Below, piece by piece: positions 8,558 through 16,795 of a stretch of DNA of 64,000 bases (position 1 is the first letter of the stretch; each line of letters begins with the position of its first letter). The notes under the pieces were generated by a model. That model ran no database searches, had not been told where the DNA came from, and saw only the letters and a list, made by a program, of their open reading frames with translations. Origin of the DNA: Paractinoplanes ferrugineus (GTDB lineage: Bacteria; Actinomycetota; Actinomycetes; Mycobacteriales; Micromonosporaceae); contig NZ_BOMM01000001.1 in assembly GCF_016862195.1 (NCBI RefSeq), positions 186,001 to 250,000 on the forward strand. The letters are read 5' to 3'. Position numbers and translations under genes: made by a program.

Positions 8558-9611
8558 CCCGGAACTCCACGTCCAGCACCACGAGGTCGGCCCGCCGCCC
8601 CGCGGTCAGGGCGCCGACCTCGTCCGCCAGCCCCAGCACCCGGGCCGGGGTCGTCGACGCCATGGTGACCGCGTCGGGCAGGGAGATCCCGGCCGCCACC
8701 GCGTTGCGCAGCGCCGCGTCCATGGTCAGCGTGCTGCCGGCGATCGAGCCGTTGCGGGCCAGTCGGGCCACCCGATCGGCCACGGTCACCTCCTGGCCAC
8801 CGAGGTCGTAGGTGCCGTCGGGCATGCCGGTCGCGTCCATCGCGTCGGTGATCAGGGCCGTACGATCCGGACCCGCGGTTTTCGCGGTGAAAGCGAGCAT
8901 GCCCGGGTGCAGGTGGATGTTGTCGGCGATCAACTCGCACACCGCCGGCGACGAGAGCAGGCCGATCACCGGGCCGGGCTCCCGGTGATGCGGCGGGCGC
9001 ATCCCGTTGAACAGGTGGGTGCCGACGGTCGCGCCGGCGGCCACCCCGGCCTGCGCCTCGGTGTACGACGCGTCGGTGTGCCCGACCGCGACCACCACAC
9101 CCAGGTCACGCAGGAACGTGATGGCCTCCAGCGCACCCGGCAGCTCGGGCGCGACGGTCACCATCCGTACCGTTCCCTCGCCCAGCTTGACCAGCGCGGA
9201 CAGTTCCTCGATCGACGGGTCCCGGAGGAATTCGGGGTTCTGCGCGCCGCAGCGCGCCCCCGAGAGGTACGGGCCCTCGAAATGCACGCCGGCGATCACG
9301 CCCGCCCGGGCCAGCGGCAGGTAGGCCGCCACCGCCTCGCGCATCAGGTCGAACGGCGAGCTGACCAGGCTCGCCAGCATGGTCGTGGTGCCGTGCGCGA
9401 GGTGGAACGCGGCGGCCTTGCGGGTCTGCTCGGCGTCACCTGTGGTGAAGGTGTGGCCGCCACCGCCGTGGCAGTGGATGTCGACGAAGCCGGGCACGAT
9501 GATGTCGTCGCCGGCCCGGTCGTCCTCGGTGATCTCCAGGATCGTCGGGCCGTCGACGGTGAGGTGGCCGGGCACGACTGCGCCGGGTCGGACGATCTGA
9601 CCGCTGATCAC
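8508..9611 (-). CDS. nagA: N-acetylglucosamine-6-phosphate deacetylase
   Basis: 367 aa, GTG start. It removes acetate from GlcNAc-6-phosphate in the cytoplasm. Amidohydrolase features: FVDIHCHGGGG near residue 45, HFEGPYLSGARCGAQNP (metal-binding Glu), VAVGHTDAS and GTHLFNGM (metal-binding His residues), and ITDAMDATG with the catalytic Asp. The C-terminal strand set (GRRADLVVLDVEFRVKRVMRGG) closes the second beta domain. Its GTG overlaps the stop of the ROK kinase gene (TAGTG), so SIS, ROK and nagA form one operon for amino-sugar breakdown. Confidence 0.93.
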   Translation of the reverse strand: MISGQIVRPGAVVPGHLTVDGPTILEITEDDRAGDDIIVPGFVDIHCHGGGGHTFTTGDAEQTRKAAAFHLAHGTTTMLASLVSSPFDLMREAVAAYLPLARAGVIAGVHFEGPYLSGARCGAQNPEFLRDPSIEELSALVKLGEGTVRMVTVAPELPGALEAITFLRDLGVVVAVGHTDASYTEAQAGVAAGATVGTHLFNGMRPPHHREPGPVIGLLSSPAVCELIADNIHLHPGMLAFTAKTAGPDRTALITDAMDATGMPDGTYDLGGQEVTVADRVARLARNGSIAGSTLTMDAALRNAVAAGISLPDAVTMASTTPARVLGLADEVGALTAGRRADLVVLDVEFRVKRVMRGGRWVDSTTR

Positions 9612-10516
9612 TATTTCTCCAGGTGATCCAATGCCAGCAGGGCGGAACCGAGGCAGCCGGCGGTGTCGCCGAGCTGGGCCCGGGCGATTCGCGGCAGGCG
9701 ATGGAAGGTGATCCGTCGTTCGAGCTCGCCGCGGAGCGGGGTCAGCAGGGCGTCGCCGGCCTCGGCCAGGCCGCCCCCCAGCACCAGGACGTTCACGTCA
9801 TAGAGCGCCTGGGCCGTGAGCAGGCCGTCGGCCAGAGCGTCGATCGCTTCGTGCCAGACCTGTCGAGCAAGTGGATCCCGGTCGAGTCGGTCCACGACGT
9901 CCGACGCGGTGGCCTGCTCCTGGCCGGAGAGCTCGGCATAGCGCCGGCCGATCGCGCGGGCCGAGGTGATCGACTCCAGGCAGCCCCGGGCCCCGCAGCC
10001 GCACGGACTGCCGCCCGGCCGCACCACGATGTGCCCCAGCTCGCCGGCCGCGCCATGCGCCCCGCCGTAGCCCTTGCCGTCCACCACCAGGGCCGCCGCG
10101 ATGCCGGTGCCGATCGCCACGAACAGCACGTGGCTCTCGCCCCGGCCGGCGCCGAGGCGGGCCTCGGCGATGCCGCCGACCCGCACGTCATGGCCCAGCG
10201 TCACCGGCAGGCCGGTCCGTTCCGAGATCAACTTCCGCAGCGGTACGTCCCGGAAGCCGACGTTCGACGACCAGACCGCGACGCCGTTCACCTCGTCGAT
10301 CACCCCGGGGACGGCGATGCCGACCGCGACCGGGTGGTCGGCTCGCTGGACCAGGCCGTCGGCGATGTCGAGGATGTTCTCGGTGACCGCCGCCGGTCCG
10401 CGTGCGGCCAGGGTGGGATGCCGTTCCTCGTGCAGGACCGTGCCGTCGCGGCGGACCAGCGCGCATTTCATGCCCGTGCCGCCGACGTCAAGAGCTACGA
10501 CGACGGGCTCGCTCAC
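9611..10516 (-). CDS. ROK-family sugar kinase (GlcNAc/glucose kinase-like)
   Basis: 301 aa from the GTG at 10514-10516, which overlaps the SIS stop codon (GTGA). ROK features: the phosphate-binding loop ALDVGGTGMKCALV at the N-terminus, GIAVPGVIDEVNGVAVWSSN, the second phosphate loop FVAIGTGIAAALV, and the zinc motif CGCGARGCLES preceded by GELGHIVV. Because it sits between a SIS-domain gene and nagA, an amino sugar such as GlcNAc is the likely substrate, but ROK kinases cannot be assigned to glucose or GlcNAc by eye. Confidence 0.88.
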   Translation of the reverse strand: MSEPVVVALDVGGTGMKCALVRRDGTVLHEERHPTLAARGPAAVTENILDIADGLVQRADHPVAVGIAVPGVIDEVNGVAVWSSNVGFRDVPLRKLISERTGLPVTLGHDVRVGGIAEARLGAGRGESHVLFVAIGTGIAAALVVDGKGYGGAHGAAGELGHIVVRPGGSPCGCGARGCLESITSARAIGRRYAELSGQEQATASDVVDRLDRDPLARQVWHEAIDALADGLLTAQALYDVNVLVLGGGLAEAGDALLTPLRGELERRITFHRLPRIARAQLGDTAGCLGSALLALDHLEK

Positions 10517-11427
10517 GTCAGCACAACCGATCGGGTCAGGTTGCGTGGGTGGTCGGGGTCGAGGCCCTGGCTCGTCGCGAGCAGCACCGCCACCCGCTGG
10601 GCCAGCACCAGGTCGGCCATCGGGTCTAGCGGCGCCCGGCCGCCGCACCAACTGCCGAGCGCGGCATATCCGCCGTGGTGCCGGCTGTGCACGAACAGGG
10701 CGCCGGTCGCCTCCACGTCGTCGGCCAGGCCCACCGGGATCTCTCCGAACGCCCACACCACCCGGCGGGGCGCGGCGATCGAGATCGGGCCGTGCCGGTA
10801 GTCCATCGCCGGGTACGCCTCGGCCCAGTAGCCGGCGGCCTCCCGGCACTTCAGCGCCGCCTCCTCGGCCAGGCCGACCGTCCAGCCGCGACCGAGGAAG
10901 GTGATCTGCTCGGCGAGGGCCGGGTGCACCGGCAGCGGCATACGCACCGCCACCTCGGCGTCGGCGGCCACCGACTCGATGTTCTCGCCCAGGTGGGCGC
11001 GGAGCAGAGCGAGGGCGCTGGTCGCGAAGCGGGTCTGCACGACCGCCTGCTCGTCGGCGAAGTCGAGCAGGATCGTCTCGCCGGCGCGGGCGGCGGCGGG
11101 CTGCCCGCCGTCCGCGGTGATCACGGTCGTGTTCCGCAGGGTGCCGAGGAGCTCGACGACCTCGGTCGTGGTGCCGGACCGGGTGATCGCGAGGACCCGG
11201 TCATACCGGCGGGTGTGCGGGAACTCGGACGCCTGGAACGCGTCGGTCTCGCCGTGGCCCGCCTGCTCGCGCAAGGCCGCGTACGCCTTGGCCATGAACC
11301 ACGACGTGCCGCAACCGACCACCGCGACCCGCTCCCCGCGAACCGGGAGCCCCGGCGCGTCGGCCAGCTTCGCCGCGAGCCGCCAGCAGTCCGGCTGGCT
11401 GGCAATTTCCGCCTTGACGTACGTCAT
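10513..11427 (-). CDS. SIS-domain sugar isomerase/deaminase (AgaS/NagB-II-like)
   Basis: 304 aa from the ATG at 11425-11427, which has GAAGGGTGG upstream; MNEGWP seven codons earlier is an alternative. Two SIS domains are visible: VAVVGCGTSWFMAKAYAAL with AITRSGTTTEVVELL, then ITFLGRGWTVGLAEEAALKC with EAYPAMDYRHGP. The latter is the sugar-phosphate site motif of the GlmS isomerase half. The glutaminase half of GlmS is absent, so this is probably a deaminase or isomerase for glucosamine-6-phosphate, standing in for classical NagB. First gene of the SIS-ROK-nagA operon and divergent from a DeoR-type regulator. Confidence 0.85.
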   Translation of the reverse strand: MTYVKAEIASQPDCWRLAAKLADAPGLPVRGERVAVVGCGTSWFMAKAYAALREQAGHGETDAFQASEFPHTRRYDRVLAITRSGTTTEVVELLGTLRNTTVITADGGQPAAARAGETILLDFADEQAVVQTRFATSALALLRAHLGENIESVAADAEVAVRMPLPVHPALAEQITFLGRGWTVGLAEEAALKCREAAGYWAEAYPAMDYRHGPISIAAPRRVVWAFGEIPVGLADDVEATGALFVHSRHHGGYAALGSWCGGRAPLDPMADLVLAQRVAVLLATSQGLDPDHPRNLTRSVVLT

Positions 11428-11596
11428 GGGCCACCCTTCGTTCATATGGGCAGGTCGCATCGTCGCGTCTGCGCGGAAGCGCGCGGTTCCCGGCACTTTC
11501 GAGCGTCATTCTGCGTGGAGCACCGGCGAGGATGCAACCGTCATCCCCCGACCGCGCAGCAGGCGAGCTTTGCTTCCCGGCCTTTCGCGCACTAAT

Positions 11597-11624
11597 GTGC
11601 ACACACTTATCACGGAACGTGCAT
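11597..11624. promoter_or_regulatory. Candidate operator of the DeoR-type regulator
   Basis: Between the divergent SIS and DeoR genes, TGCAC (11598-11602) and GTGCA (11619-11623) form an inverted repeat centred near 11610, inside the AT-richest part of the gap (CTAATGTGCACACACTTATC). Position fits an operator shared by both promoters. The arms are short, so this is a weak call. Confidence 0.3.
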
Positions 11625-11636
11625 CGGGAGTGGTTG

Positions 11637-12422
11637 GTGGACCGGTACGCGCGGTGGAATGCCCTGCTTGAGTTACTTGCCGAATCGGGACGAGTGAGCG
11701 TCGAGGACGCCGCCGCCCGCCTGGACGTGTCCCAGGCCACCATTCGCCGTGACTTCGACCAGCTGGCCCAGCAGCAGATGATCACGCGGACCCGGGGTGG
11801 CGCGGTCGCCAACGGGGTCTCGTACGACCTGCCCCTGCGGTACAAGTCGGCCAAACACTCCGCGGAGAAACAGCGCATCGGCGAGGCGGCCGCGGGCTTG
11901 GTCACCCCGGGAACGGTAGTCGGCCTCAACGGCGGAACGACCGTGACCGAAGTCGCCCGTGCCCTGGCCGTTAGACCCGACTTGAACACCGGCGGCGAAG
12001 GCGCCCAACTCACGGTCGTGACCAACGCGCTGAACATCGCGAACGAACTGCTGGTCCGCTCCCGCATGAAGATCGTGGTGGCCGGCGGCGTGGTGCGGCC
12101 CCAGTCGTTCGAGGTGGTCGGCCCGCTCGGCGGGGCCCTGCTGAACGAGGTGACCCTGGACATCGTGCTGCTCGGCGTCGACGCCCTCGACGTCGAACTG
12201 GGCGCCGCCTCCCATCACGAAGGCGAGGCGGCGATGAACAGCCTGATGGTCGCCCGCGCCAAGCGAGTCGTCGTCATCGCCGACTCGTCGAAACTGGGCG
12301 GCCACGCGTTCGCCCGAATCTGCCCGATCACCAAGGTCGACACCCTCGTCACCGATTCGGGTGCCTCAGCCGCCACTGTCGCCGCGTTCCACGAAGCCGG
12401 AGTCGACGTCATCAGCGCGTAG
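11637..12422 (+). CDS. DeoR/GlpR-family transcriptional regulator
   Basis: 261 aa from the GTG at 11637, selected because CGGGAG lies six bases upstream. The reading frame is open to 11532, but the protein family starts at VDRYARWNALLELLAESGRV. The N-terminal winged helix reads VSVEDAAARLDVSQATIRRD, the classic DeoR recognition helix. The C-terminal sugar-phosphate sensor (DeoRC) shows VGLNGGTTVTEVARAL and LLGVDALDVELGA...EAAMNSLM. It probably senses an amino-sugar phosphate and represses the divergent SIS-ROK-nagA operon. Confidence 0.9.
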   Translation: MDRYARWNALLELLAESGRVSVEDAAARLDVSQATIRRDFDQLAQQQMITRTRGGAVANGVSYDLPLRYKSAKHSAEKQRIGEAAAGLVTPGTVVGLNGGTTVTEVARALAVRPDLNTGGEGAQLTVVTNALNIANELLVRSRMKIVVAGGVVRPQSFEVVGPLGGALLNEVTLDIVLLGVDALDVELGAASHHEGEAAMNSLMVARAKRVVVIADSSKLGGHAFARICPITKVDTLVTDSGASAATVAAFHEAGVDVISA

Positions 12423-12469
12423 GGCGACTCCGGGCATCGAAGTTGCTCGACGGCACTAGCATCCGAACC

Positions 12470-12489
12470 GAGTAACCGAACGGTTACTC
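12470..12489. promoter_or_regulatory. Perfect 20-bp palindrome, candidate operator of the toxin cassette
   Basis: GAGTAACCGAACGGTTACTC: two 9-bp arms around AA, with no mismatch. It ends just before the ribosome binding site (GGAGG, 12493-12497) of the WXG100 gene, so a bound protein would block the promoter or early transcription. No run of T follows, which argues against a terminator of the DeoR gene. The cognate regulator is not adjacent and is unknown. Confidence 0.55.
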
Positions 12490-12507
12490 ACCGGAGGCGG
12501 GTGCGGC

Positions 12508-12828
12508 ATGGTGGATGGGCCAGGTTTCCATGTGGATGTCGGCGTCCTCGAAGCGGCCGCCACGGCGATCTCGGCAAGCGTTTCCGACCAGCGCGGCACC
12601 AGGCTCGACCAGGTCGACGGCGCTGCCGACACATATGGCCACGATGGCGTTCATCAGGCCTTGGAGGGCTTCTGTGGCCGTTGGAACGCTGGCTTCGACC
12701 TCCTGCTCGATGACGCCGAGGCAATCAGTGGGCTGCTGAGTGCGGTCGCCCGGGCGTACCGCGAGGCGGATGCCGCCTCGGCCGGGCGGCTGACCGCCGA
12801 CCCGGCACGGCCGGTCGTCGATGACTGA
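12508..12828 (+). CDS. WXG100/ESX-like small protein, partner of the toxin
   Basis: 106 aa. Size, helix-turn-helix hairpin pattern and a central Trp (FCGRWNAGFDLLL, about residue 54) fit the WXG100/ESAT-6-like superfamily, although the usual W-x-G reads WNA. The N-terminus (VDVGVLEAAATAISASVSDQ) is a typical first helix. The start is fixed by GGAGG at 12493-12497. Its last codons overlap the start of the toxin gene by 8 bp (ATGACTGA), so the two are translationally coupled. It is probably a secretion partner or chaperone for the downstream effector in type VII secretion. Confidence 0.7.
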   Translation: MVDGPGFHVDVGVLEAAATAISASVSDQRGTRLDQVDGAADTYGHDGVHQALEGFCGRWNAGFDLLLDDAEAISGLLSAVARAYREADAASAGRLTADPARPVVDD

Positions 12829-13969
12829 ACTGGGGCAGACCCACGACCCCCGAGCACTGGTTCCCGGTGACCCGGCGGGCATTCGTGACAACATCGCCGT
12901 TCTGCGGACTCGGGCGCGGCATGCGGCAGCCGCTGCGGACGGTCTGGTCGACATCGACACGGGGGCCTGGACGGGGCCGGCGGGCGATGCCTTCCGCGAG
13001 AAGTTCAGCTACGAACCCAACCGGTGGTACGCGGCGGCGAACGCGCTCGACACGGCCGCCGATTCGCTGGCCACCTATGTGTGCACGCTGGAGTGGGCGC
13101 AGAGCCAGGCGGGCGAGGCGATCCGGCGCTGGGACGAGGCGACCGAGGCGTCCCAGCGAGCGCTGGCCGCGTACGAGCAGGCCGGCCCGCCCGCTGTTCC
13201 GTTCGCCGATCCCGGTGCGGATGGACGGCAGGCCGCGGTCGACACCCTCCAGCTGGCCCGCGGGCAAGTTGTCGCCGCGGGAGACGTGGCGGCACGCTTC
13301 TTGACCCAGGAGGCCGACGCCGCCCCCGAGAAGTCGAGCTGGCTGGATCGGCTCGGCGACTTCGCGAAAGAGACCGGGGCGAACATCGTCAACGGCCTGG
13401 CCTCGTTCGGAAACGCGATGATCCACCACCCGGGCGACTCCGCGGTGCTGGCGGGCGGGCTCGCCCTGACCGCGCTGAGCGCGGGCGGCGAGGGTGCGGG
13501 CTTCGTCCTCGACGCGACCGGTGTGGGTGCCGTAGCGGGCGTGCCTCTCAACGCGATCTCCACGGCCGGGCTCGTGTTCGGGGCCGGACTCACCGGTGCC
13601 GCCACGACCTCACTCATGCGGCACGCCGCCGGTGAGGACGCGGTCTCGCCGGTAAGCGGCAGTTCGCCGTCCCGGTCGGTGCCGACCAAGACGGATCGGA
13701 TGAAAGAACACCTCACCGAGCGAGATCTCGATGCGGCCAGACGTGAGTTGAACGGCGAAGTGGTGGCGATCAAGCGCAGCGGCCAGCCGTGGGATCACGT
13801 GGACGAGGTGCAGAACGCCCAGCGTGGTCTGGTGCGGCGGATCGGGCAGCTCAAGCGGTTATTGGGAGACGGGCGCACCTCGGCGGGCGACCGGGCGGCG
13901 TATGAGTCGGAGCTTTCCGAGGCGAGCCGTTTGCTCGACCACTCGGAGCAGTTCGTGCCGCGCGGTTAG
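12821..13969 (+). CDS. WXG-domain polymorphic toxin, type VII secretion effector (Ntox28-like C-terminus)
   Basis: 382 aa. The N-terminal helical domain (about residues 15-160) contains GAWTGPAGDAFREKF, the W-x-G turn of T7SS-secreted proteins. A Gly/Ala-rich hydrophobic middle (about 200-265, SAVLAGGLALTALSAGGEG and AGLVFGAGLTGAATTS) may help membrane passage. The last roughly 90 residues (MKEHLTERDLDAARRELNGE, SGQPWDHVDEVQNAQRGL) match what I recall of the polymorphic toxin type 28 domain. The next gene looks like an immunity protein. The activity of Ntox28 is predicted, not evident from sequence. No T7SS machinery genes lie in the window. Confidence 0.8.
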   Translation: MTELGQTHDPRALVPGDPAGIRDNIAVLRTRARHAAAAADGLVDIDTGAWTGPAGDAFREKFSYEPNRWYAAANALDTAADSLATYVCTLEWAQSQAGEAIRRWDEATEASQRALAAYEQAGPPAVPFADPGADGRQAAVDTLQLARGQVVAAGDVAARFLTQEADAAPEKSSWLDRLGDFAKETGANIVNGLASFGNAMIHHPGDSAVLAGGLALTALSAGGEGAGFVLDATGVGAVAGVPLNAISTAGLVFGAGLTGAATTSLMRHAAGEDAVSPVSGSSPSRSVPTKTDRMKEHLTERDLDAARRELNGEVVAIKRSGQPWDHVDEVQNAQRGLVRRIGQLKRLLGDGRTSAGDRAAYESELSEASRLLDHSEQFVPRG

Positions 13970-14002
13970 CATCAGGTCCGCTTAGGCCGGAGGTAGCTGG
14001 CA

Positions 14003-14410
14003 ATGGGAGCAGTGGAGCAGCAGCGGTCGCTCGAGCAGATCGAGGGGCACGCCTGGGGTGATCCGCCCGCGGGGGCGACCCGGCTCATCGAGACCGTGCA
14101 CGAGTTGCGACGCCGGCCGGTCTCGGAGCTGACGGTCGAGGATCTTCGGGTCCTGCTCGGACAGCAGGTCGGCCTGGACGTCCTGGTGCCGGTCGCACTG
14201 GAGGTCCTCGCGGTGGAGCCGCTCGCCGAGGGGGATTTCTTTCCCGGGGATCTGCTTTCCGCGATGCTCCGGCTGCCTGTGGACTACTGGAAAGTGCACG
14301 CGGAGTGGGCGGCCCGGCTGCGCGGCATCGTCGCTGGGGTCAGGCCCGACGAGGTCGATGATGACAACCTTCAGCATGAAATTTTGGCATTTCGAGACGG
14401 CAGACATTGA
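14003..14410 (+). CDS. CdiI-type immunity protein
   Basis: 135 aa, preceded by GGAGG at about 13988. The sequence fits the contact-dependent growth inhibition immunity family (CdiI_2-like): SLEQIEGHAWGDPPAGATRL, ELTVEDLRVLLGQQVGLDVL, VPVALEVLAVEPLAEGDFFP and GDLLSAMLRLP. It follows the toxin stop by 33 bp in the same direction. Family members bind and neutralise the toxin C-terminus, so pairing with the upstream Ntox28-like domain is likely. It has no signal peptide, as expected for a cytoplasmic antidote. Confidence 0.85.
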   Translation: MGAVEQQRSLEQIEGHAWGDPPAGATRLIETVHELRRRPVSELTVEDLRVLLGQQVGLDVLVPVALEVLAVEPLAEGDFFPGDLLSAMLRLPVDYWKVHAEWAARLRGIVAGVRPDEVDDDNLQHEILAFRDGRH

Positions 14411-14434
14411 CGCTGCTGTTTAAAGTCTCGCGGC

Positions 14435-15409
14435 ATGGAAGCCGTACTCGAGATAGCTGGGCTGCAGAAGACGTATCGCAGCCGGAAAGGCGTGCGCCGG
14501 GCGCTTGATGGCTTCGACATGGTTGTCGAAGCCGGGCAGGTGCACGGGTTCCTCGGCCCCAACGGGTCGGGGAAGACCACCACCCTGCGTACCCTGCTCG
14601 GACTCATCCGGCCCAACGGGGGGCGGATGGCGATCCTCGGGCGGGAAGTGCCCGAGCACCTGCCGGCCGTGGCCGGGCAGGTCGGCGCGATCGTGGAGAG
14701 TCCGCAGTTCTTCGGAAACTTCACCGCGTGGGACACGTTGTCGCTGCTCGCCGACGCGGGCGGGGTGCGGCGTCAGCGGGTCGAGGCGGTGCTTGAGCTG
14801 GTCGGGCTGCGCGATCGGGGCAAGGATCGGGTGCGGACCTATTCGCTCGGCATGAAGCAGCGGCTTGCCGTCGCGTCGGCGCTGCTCAAGGAGCCGAAGC
14901 TGCTGATTCTGGACGAGCCGGCGAACGGGCTCGACCCCGGCGGCATCCGGGAGATGCGCACGTTGATGCGCACGCTGTCCGAGTCGGGCATGACCGTGCT
15001 GCTGTCCAGCCACATTCTCGGCGAGATCCAGCTGATCTGTGACTCGGTGACGATCATCGCGGCCGGTAAGCGGGTGGCCACCGGGTCGGTGGCCGACGTG
15101 CTGGCGTCGCACGCGTCGTCGTCGGTGCGGGTGCGGCTGGAGCCGGGCATCGACCTGCTCGGTGCCGCCGAGATCCTGCGGGCCAAGGGGGCGCAGGTGG
15201 ATCTCGGCACCGACTTCTTCACGGTGGGCAACGCCAACAATCCGGCGCAGATCACTCGCATCCTCGCCGAGAGTCAGATCTATGTGAGCGAGTTGACGCC
15301 GGCCTCGGCCGACCTGGAGAGCGTCTTCCTCGAGTTGACCGGCACCGCGCCGGTGGACGGGCAGAACCGGCAGGTCGACCAGGTGGCAGCGGCGGGGTGG
15401 GGTCAGTGA
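14435..15409 (+). CDS. ABC transporter ATP-binding protein
   Basis: 324 aa. All ABC motifs are visible: Walker A GPNGSGKTTT (about residue 43), signature YSLGMKQRLAVA, Walker B LLILDEPANGLDP, and the switch His in SSHILGE. The C-terminal domain (about 225-320) is the extension common in drug- and lantibiotic-type exporters (DrrA/CcmA-like). Its stop overlaps the permease start (GTGA). Substrate unknown. It starts 24 bp after the immunity gene, so part of its transcription may come from the toxin cassette. Confidence 0.93.
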   Translation: MEAVLEIAGLQKTYRSRKGVRRALDGFDMVVEAGQVHGFLGPNGSGKTTTLRTLLGLIRPNGGRMAILGREVPEHLPAVAGQVGAIVESPQFFGNFTAWDTLSLLADAGGVRRQRVEAVLELVGLRDRGKDRVRTYSLGMKQRLAVASALLKEPKLLILDEPANGLDPGGIREMRTLMRTLSESGMTVLLSSHILGEIQLICDSVTIIAAGKRVATGSVADVLASHASSSVRVRLEPGIDLLGAAEILRAKGAQVDLGTDFFTVGNANNPAQITRILAESQIYVSELTPASADLESVFLELTGTAPVDGQNRQVDQVAAAGWGQ

Positions 15410-16413
15410 GCCTGTACAGAGCGGAGACGCGCCGACTGCTCAAGCGGCGGTTCACCAAGCTTTTCACGATCGGGGCGCTGCTGATTCTGGCGGCGGTGGC
15501 GGCCGGGGTGTTCTTCACCAATCACAAGGTCGGAACCGATCAGATCGCCGAGGCCAAGGGCAAGGCCCATGCCGAATACCTGCGGTCGGTGGCCAGCACC
15601 GAGCAGGTCAGGAAGGACTGTGAAGCCGCTCGGGGCACGTCCCGGGCCGGCGAGTTCCCGCCGAACTGTGAGCTGGCCGCGCCCGCCGAGTCGGACTTCG
15701 ACCCCGAGTGGTACCTGCCGGCCACGTTCGACTTCAAGAAGGGCTTCCCGGACATGGTGACCACCATGGCCGCGGTGCTGGCCCTGGTCGGTTTCGTGAT
15801 CGGGGCGTCCTTCGTGGGCGCCGAGTGGAACAGCGGCGGCATGATGAACCTGCTGCTCTGGCGGCCGCGCCGGTTGCAGGTGCTGGGTACGAAGCTGTCC
15901 GCCTTCCTGGTCGCCATGACCGGGTTGACGGTGCTGGTGGCGGCGATCTGGACGGCTGTGTTCTACGGCATCGCGTCGTTGCGCGGAGTGACCACCGGGT
16001 TGACCTCCGGCACGTGGCAGTCGCTCGGCCTGATGGAGTTGCGGGCCCTGGTGCTGGTGCTGGTGGCGGGTGCGCTCGGTTTCGGCCTGGCGTCGCTGGG
16101 CCGGCACACCGCGATGGCGCTGGGTGTCGCGATCGGGGTGATCGTGATCTTCCAGTTCGGCGTGGGCACGGTGCTGGCGATCGCCCATGTCAAGTTCCCG
16201 GAGCTCTATCTCGCGCCGTTCTGGGTGATCGCGTGGATGGCCAAGAAGTACGTCGCCGAGGACTACAACTCCTGCAACTTCGACGTGGGCGGCGGCTGTC
16301 AGCCGGACACCTTGACCATCACCTGGCAGATGGCGGGCAGCGCGCTCGCGATCATTCTCGTCCTCGTGGTGGGTGCCGCTATGTGGACAATGCGTAAGCG
16401 GGACATAACGTGA
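15406..16413 (+). CDS. ABC-2-type permease
   Basis: 335 aa from the GTG at 15406. About six membrane helices: the first near residues 22-42 (LFTIGALLILAAVAAGVFF), then a roughly 85-residue loop with Cys residues (KDCEAARGTS, PNCELAAPAE) that would face outside. Later helices include AAVLALVGFVIGASFVGAEW and TGLTVLVAAIWTAVFYGIAS. The motif GAEWNSGGMMNLLLWRPRR is typical of ABC-2 permeases. It pairs with the overlapping ATPase gene. The external loop also has a second Cys set late in the protein (NSCNFDVGGGCQPD). Confidence 0.85.
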   Translation: MSLYRAETRRLLKRRFTKLFTIGALLILAAVAAGVFFTNHKVGTDQIAEAKGKAHAEYLRSVASTEQVRKDCEAARGTSRAGEFPPNCELAAPAESDFDPEWYLPATFDFKKGFPDMVTTMAAVLALVGFVIGASFVGAEWNSGGMMNLLLWRPRRLQVLGTKLSAFLVAMTGLTVLVAAIWTAVFYGIASLRGVTTGLTSGTWQSLGLMELRALVLVLVAGALGFGLASLGRHTAMALGVAIGVIVIFQFGVGTVLAIAHVKFPELYLAPFWVIAWMAKKYVAEDYNSCNFDVGGGCQPDTLTITWQMAGSALAIILVLVVGAAMWTMRKRDIT

Positions 16414-16494
16414 GGTAACGTCGGGCAGGTCATGCGCGGGGGTCGTCGGCGACATATGCTGCGGGCGGCCCCTCGCCTTTTTCCTTGGAGCACC

Positions 16495-16791
16495 ATGCAG
16501 CCCGCCGCCGCGGACCCGTCCGAAGAGTCCACCACCACCCACGTCCCGGCCCCGCGCAGCAGCGGGCTGACCGAGCGTGAGCAGGCCATCCTCGCCTTCG
16601 AGGCGCGGTGGTGGAAGCACGCGGGTTCCAAGGAGCAGGCGATCCGGGACAGCTTCGGCGTCTCGTCCACTCGTTACTACCAACTGCTCAACGCCCTGCT
16701 CGACAAGCCCGAGGCCACCGAGCAGGAGCCGCTCCTGGTGGGCCGGCTGCGACGCCTGCGCACCTCGCGGGCCCGCACCCGCCGCCGCTGA
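16495..16791 (+). CDS. DUF3263 family protein
   Basis: 98 aa from the ATG at 16495, with TTGGAG upstream; an open frame continues to 16432 but the family starts near LTEREQAILAFEARWWKHAG. The conserved core continues with SKEQAIRDSFGVSSTRYYQLL and ends in a basic tail (RLRRLRTSRARTRRR). DUF3263 is an actinobacterial family with an HTH-like core, probably a small DNA-binding protein. It is convergent with the AAA ATPase gene, 4 bp apart. Confidence 0.85.
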   Translation: MQPAAADPSEESTTTHVPAPRSSGLTEREQAILAFEARWWKHAGSKEQAIRDSFGVSSTRYYQLLNALLDKPEATEQEPLLVGRLRRLRTSRARTRRR

Positions 16792-16795
16792 CCGC

